Below are positions 60,032 through 64,000 of a stretch of DNA of 64,000 nucleotides, piece by piece. The stretch covers positions 55,466,508-55,530,507 of the forward strand of contig OY978528.1 of assembly GCA_963854835.1 (NCBI GenBank), written 5' to 3'. The notes under the pieces were generated by a model. It did not search any database. It worked only from the letters and a program-made list of their open reading frames with translations, and was not told the origin of the DNA. The stretch comes from Megamerina dolium. Its lineage: Eukaryota > Arthropoda > Insecta > Diptera > Megamerinidae. Each line of letters opens with the position of its first letter. The stretch's first letter is position 1. The translations under genes and the position numbers were made by a program.

Positions 60032-62680
60032 TTACAGCATATTCAGTGTGTCTTTTCTTTTTAATCGACGATGCCCCTTGCTCAGCAACAATTGCCTAGC
60101 AAGGGGATTCGGATGATTGTGTAATTTTTGAATGTAGCTTCTGCAGGACATTGCAACTTCCTCAGAAATTGTGGATACATTTAAATCTCGATGGATGTTA
60201 ACGTTCCTCATATACCAAGGCGCGTTTACAATAATTCGCAGACACTTGGATTGTATTCGCTGCAATTTTTCGATATTAGAGGGAGATGCGGTGCCCCAAA
60301 ACTGAATACCATAAGTCCAGATTGGTTTCAGGATTGCTTTATATAATAGCACTTTGTATTCAAGATTCAACTTTGATCTTTTGTGTAACAGCCACCATAA
60401 CTGATTCATTTTAAGCTTGATCTGAGTTTTCTTTGCCTCTATGTGATTTTTCCATGTCAGCCTTCTGTCGAGGTGAATACCCAAGTACTTTGTTGAGGAA
60501 CATTGTGGAACTGATTGGCCATTAATTTTAAGTGGGGGACATGTATCTAGCCTTAGCGTGAAGGTTACATGTACGCTCTTTGATTCATTGACTTTTATAC
60601 GCCATTTTGCTAGCCAGATTTCGAGAGAATCGACATGAGTCTGCAGGAGTTTAGTAGCTTCTATGGGGTTAGAGCGAGAGCACAATATTGCCGTATCATC
60701 AGCAAAGGTCGATATGAATTTATAGTTATTGTTGGGCATATCTGAAGTGTATAAGAGATACAGTAAGGGACCCAAAACGCTTCCTTGAGGAACGCCAGCG
60801 TGAATATCCAATGGATTTGTTGTGTAATCCTTGTGATGTACGAGAAATTGTCTTTTCGTGAGGTAGCTACTAAGCAATGAGGAGACATTTGCAGGCAGTA
60901 ATAGTTTGAGTTTGTAAATAAGGCCATCGTGCCATACTTTATCGAAAGCTTGAGTGATATCAAGAAAGACAGCTGAGCAATACTTTTTTTCTTCAAAAGT
61001 GTTCCTTATCAGAGTTACAATGCGGTGGACTTGTTCTATTGTGCCGTGCTGTTTTCTAAATCCAAACTGATGTTGAGGAATCAGTTGGTTGAGATTAATA
61101 AATGGAGTTATATTCATGACAAGTAGCTTTTCGAATACTTTAGAAAGTAGAGGCAGGAGGCTGATAGGTCTGTACGATGCAACTTTTGTAGGGTCTTTTC
61201 CTGGTTTTGCTATCATAATAATTTTTGAAGTTTTCCAGCATTTGGGATAGTGTTTAATACGAAGGATAGCATTGAAAATGTGCATCAGATGAATTACTGA
61301 AGCCGGAGGTAGCTCTTTTATCATTTTACCGGTAATTTTATCTGGACCAGGTGATTTTTTTGGGTTTAAATCTTTATAAATTGCTTTGAATATGTCCTTT
61401 TTTTTAATTTTGAGCGTTATTGAGCAAGGTTGAGAAGTTAATATTGGTAATGAGGACTGTGAAGAGGGTGGATTGGGTGTAAACACACTTTTTAGGTGGT
61501 TTGCAAAAGCCAAACCCTTCTCACAGTTGCTTCTAGCCCAATTACCGTCACTCAAACGGATGGGGGAATCAGTGAGAATTGGCCGATTTGATTTTTTTGC
61601 TGATTTTTACAAAGAGTAGTCTGACGCTTCACCAGGTGTTAATTTCGCTATGTGCTCTTCTAACTCTTTGTTGTTTTTATTTTTTAAGGCTTGCTTTAAC
61701 TTTCGAGTGCAGTGCTGTAGCTGTGTTTTCAGATTCGGTGATCTGAATTTTTGCCATTGTCTTCGGAGTCTTCTTTTTTGTCTTACTAGCAATTCAATAT
61801 CGGCTGGTGTGTATGGGCTATAGTTTGATTGCTTGCATACCTTTGTGCAGGTGGCTGAGCTGAGAGCTAATGAGAGCAGCTGGTTGAATTTTTCGAGTGC
61901 TGAGTCTACATCGTGTCCATTTCTTAATACAGTACTCAGAGGAAGATGGGAATTTATATATTTCTTGAATTTTAACCAGTCTATTTTCTTTCTAACGCAA
62001 TTGCTTTGGGGGCTTGGTGATTTTATAGATATTACCGTGGGTGAGTGGTCAGATGATAGATCATAATTACACTCTGTGGAGATATTTTCCATCTGCAAAC
62101 CTTTGGCGACTCCAAAGTCTATGAGATCGGGTATTTTCCTCTTGTCCGTCGGCCAATATGTCGGTTGACCATTTGAAATAACATCGTAGCCGTGGTTAGT
62201 GATGATTGAACATAGTCTTCTGCCTTTTGGAGTTATTAATCGGGAGCCCCAGTGAGTGTGTTTGGCGTTGAAATCGCCAGCAACCAAGAATTTGCTACCA
62301 AGAGTTGAGAAAAATTCTTTATATTGCTGTTCGGTAATACTGTATCTTGGGGGACAGTATATCGCAGATATTACTAGCTTAGAGATGTATTCTTCCAGAC
62401 ATATAGATGTTGCTTGCAAGTAGACGCTACTAAAATCTTCAAGAACATGATGTTTTATTCTGCTTTTTATCAATATAGCAGTTCCTCCGCGTGCCTTACC
62501 ATGCGGATGATTTGTGGTGTACAGTTTGTAATATGGTATTTGGTAGCAATTTTTGTCAGTGAAATGGGTCTCAGATATCATCATTATGTCGATTTGGCTG
62601 GATTCAAGGAATTGAATTAGCTCCAAACAGTGCTGGCTTAAGCCGTTGGCGTTCCAGTGGCATATCTTGAGACAACTCAT
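60032..62680 (-). pseudogene. LINE ORF2: endonuclease and reverse transcriptase, one stop codon
   Basis: It starts at the ATG at 62680, which overlaps the ORF1 stop as ATGA. Residues 1-220 are the APE-type endonuclease: HWNANG (8-13), ISETHF (35-40), YCPPRY (108-113), GDFNAKHTHWGS (135-146) and SDHSP (210-214). Codon 358 is TAA (61607-61609), after GEASDYSL where relatives usually continue with Trp-Lys. The same frame then continues without a shift through KSPGPDKITGKMIKELPP, SYRPISLLPLLSKVFEKLL, FLDITQAFDKVWHDG, GVPQGSVLGPLLYLLYTSD and the catalytic FADD (659-662), ending RRLKRKDTLNML. Total 882 codons, the size of a Jockey ORF2. As it stands only the endonuclease half would be translated, so this copy is probably not autonomous. 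Confidence 0.93.
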
Positions 62681-64000
62681 GGTCTGGATAGCAATGTTTG
62701 GAGTAACATCGATTGATTTTTCATCATTTCTTGTATCATTGTTTGCATTGAGTTCATGAATTGGTTCATATTCTGAATCAATGTTTGAAGCAAATGTTCA
62801 AGGGTACTTGGCTGTTGGGTGGGCAGTGAGTGTTTCTGCTCATTATTTACATTGCTTTGTTGGTGTGGGTTTTGTTTTAAGACGCTAGCGTATGAATTGG
62901 TTTGATTCTTGTTTGGGATTGCAGAGAAGAATTGTGTTGCATCAATATTTTGTCTCTTACTTGAGTTGGCTATCTGAGTTTGCTCAACTGGTTTTAGAGG
63001 TTGATTGCTAGCGGAGAAATTTAGCTTTAGGGTTGTATATACTGGGCAACCTCTATAATTTGCGGTGTGATTACCTCCACAATTGCTGCATTTTTTCATG
63101 CTAGCATCGCCTTTAGATTTTGGGCATATGTTTGATTTATGGAGATCTCCACAAATCACACAAACAGCTGGCAGGGTACAATATGTCTTAGTATGTCCAT
63201 ATTCTTGGCAGTTGCTGCACTGAGGAGGTCCAGTTCTCTTATGGGGTTCTTCGATTGTGATTTTGCGATGCAATAAATATCGAATTTTATATATGGGGTG
63301 TACTTCACCTTTTTTTAGGGGTTTTGTTTCAGGCTGAAGCTCAATACGATATAACGGTTGAGGTATATTGCTCTTGTTGAGAATGTTGAATACTGTTTTG
63401 GCTTGAAACCCTTCTTCCTGGAGGGCAAGTTTGATTTCGTTAATATCAACGTTGGGTTCGACGCCTTTGAGTACAACGATTAAGCCCTTACTACTTTTTA
63501 GCTGATATGTGTAGTAATTCTTTTTTACAGCATCAAATTCCGCTATTACTTTGCGATAATGAGTTTCGCTGTAGATTTGCACTTTTGTTTCCTCAATTTG
63601 GCCTTTGCGAATAGGAACAACATGGAAATTCTTTGGTCCTATAAGACTTGTAATTCTAGAAATCAACTTATCTGAGTTGCGTTCTCTCAAGAAAATGGGT
63701 GGGGGTTTGAAATTTTTCTTGGAGATAATATTTTCGTCACTTTCATCACCTGAAAGCAGAGCGTATCTATTTTCCGAACTAATAGGGACAGTGTTCTGTT
63801 TTTGAATTTTTGTTGAATTCATTTGTTTTGAATTTTGCGGACTTCTCTTTCGCTTTACTACAGTAATGTAGCGATCAATACCAGTTTGAACAGCAACTGG
63901 TTCTTTATTAGTCATCGCACTAGTTGCTTTAACTACTGGGTCATGCACTTCAGTAGAAGTGCCGTTATTTGATTGCTTTGATGTTGTAGCTGTTGGTGTT
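62677..64000 (-). CDS. LINE ORF1: Gag-like nucleic-acid-binding protein (5' partial)
   Basis: Open from the window edge (no ATG in the window; the frame passes through a GTG near 63948) to TGA at 62677-62679. A basic N-terminal part (VVKRKRSPQ) and a middle domain (LISRITSLIGPKNFHVVPIR, and VVLKGVEPNVDINEIKLALQ, RRM-like as in Jockey Gag proteins) precede three zinc knuckles: CSNCQEYGHTKTYC, CVICGDLHKSNIC and CSNCGGNHTANYRGC. A Gln/Asn-rich tail ends LLSRP. Gag-like ORF1 proteins coat LINE RNA and carry it to the nucleus. No break was seen, so this ORF may still be functional. Confidence 0.9.
   Translation of the reverse strand, partial: TPTATTSKQSNNGTSTEVHDPVVKATSAMTNKEPVAVQTGIDRYITVVKRKRSPQNSKQMNSTKIQKQNTVPISSENRYALLSGDESDENIISKKNFKPPPIFLRERNSDKLISRITSLIGPKNFHVVPIRKGQIEETKVQIYSETHYRKVIAEFDAVKKNYYTYQLKSSKGLIVVLKGVEPNVDINEIKLALQEEGFQAKTVFNILNKSNIPQPLYRIELQPETKPLKKGEVHPIYKIRYLLHRKITIEEPHKRTGPPQCSNCQEYGHTKTYCTLPAVCVICGDLHKSNICPKSKGDASMKKCSNCGGNHTANYRGCPVYTTLKLNFSASNQPLKPVEQTQIANSSKRQNIDATQFFSAIPNKNQTNSYASVLKQNPHQQSNVNNEQKHSLPTQQPSTLEHLLQTLIQNMNQFMNSMQTMIQEMMKNQSMLLQTLLSRP

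Larger units (their letters stand above)
59880..64000 (-). mobile_element. Jockey-type LINE, near-complete, copy 1 (5' end outside window)
   Basis: Reading right to left: ORF1 (Gag-like, open to the window edge), ORF2 (endonuclease plus reverse transcriptase), a short 3' UTR of about 120 bp ending in AATAAA embedded in the tail, and an A-tail seen as T-runs at 59880-59910. There are no LTRs and no RNase H, as in the Jockey clade. A single in-frame TAA interrupts ORF2. Copy 2 at 22642-24093 differs at only a few bases over 1.4 kb, so this lineage was active recently. The insertion lies in the DIP gene's upstream intron on the same strand as the gene. Confidence 0.93.

Overview
This is AT-rich eukaryotic nuclear DNA, most likely from a higher fly (Brachycera, probably a tephritid fruit fly; the taxon is inferred). 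The reasons are consensus GT/AG introns of up to about 9 kb, a cell-surface immunoglobulin gene whose exons read like the Drosophila DIP (Dpr-interacting protein) family, Jockey-type LINEs, many Tc1/mariner remnants including the DD41D rosa type, and long (AT)n and (CA)n microsatellites. No bacterial-style operon, CRISPR array or virus was seen.

One host gene occupies the window from 58234 down to 21909 on the minus strand. Nine exons (58027-58234, 57760-57921, 53962-54090, 50691-50781, 49668-49751, 43395-43504, 34393-34455, 28327-28629, 21909-21991) join with consistent phases into 1233 nt. They encode 410 residues plus a TAA stop: the second half of Ig1, all of Ig2 and Ig3, a Ser/Gly-rich linker, and a hydrophobic tail typical of a GPI-anchor signal. 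The signal peptide and first half of Ig1 must lie beyond the right edge. In fly neurons DIPs bind Dpr proteins to specify synaptic partners.

Almost everything else is mobile DNA in the introns and the 3' flank. The right end (59880-64000) is a young Jockey-type LINE on the minus strand: ORF1 with three zinc knuckles overlaps ORF2 (endonuclease plus reverse transcriptase) by ATGA, and ORF2 has one in-frame TAA. A near-identical 5'-truncated copy lies at 22642-24093, a damaged one at 55164-56232, and much older relatives at 17050-17645 and 42540-42935. Other LINE debris (RNase-H-bearing I/R1-like and RTE-like tails) lies at 4280-5110, 16621-16990, 36937-37640, 41940-42215 and 44385-44600. About fourteen Tc1/mariner traces are present. 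They include two nearly identical rosa-type copies (2830-4124 and 36190-36935), a mariner at 52928-53588, and a 280-bp MITE with the same ends at 34595-34874. A tRNA-headed SINE with an 11-bp target duplication is nested in a mariner at 40761-41125, and a truncated SINE with a 13-bp duplication lies at 20087-20372. A broken piggyBac-like element spans 47288-48370. Two unclassified elements share TACCCTGCA ends (15915-16559 and 24184-25746).

Non-TE signals worth testing are four GGG runs with TTT spacers next to a consensus 5' splice site just past the host stop codon, and a 34-bp-stem hairpin at 20870-20946. The 3' flank (1-21850) shows no second host gene.
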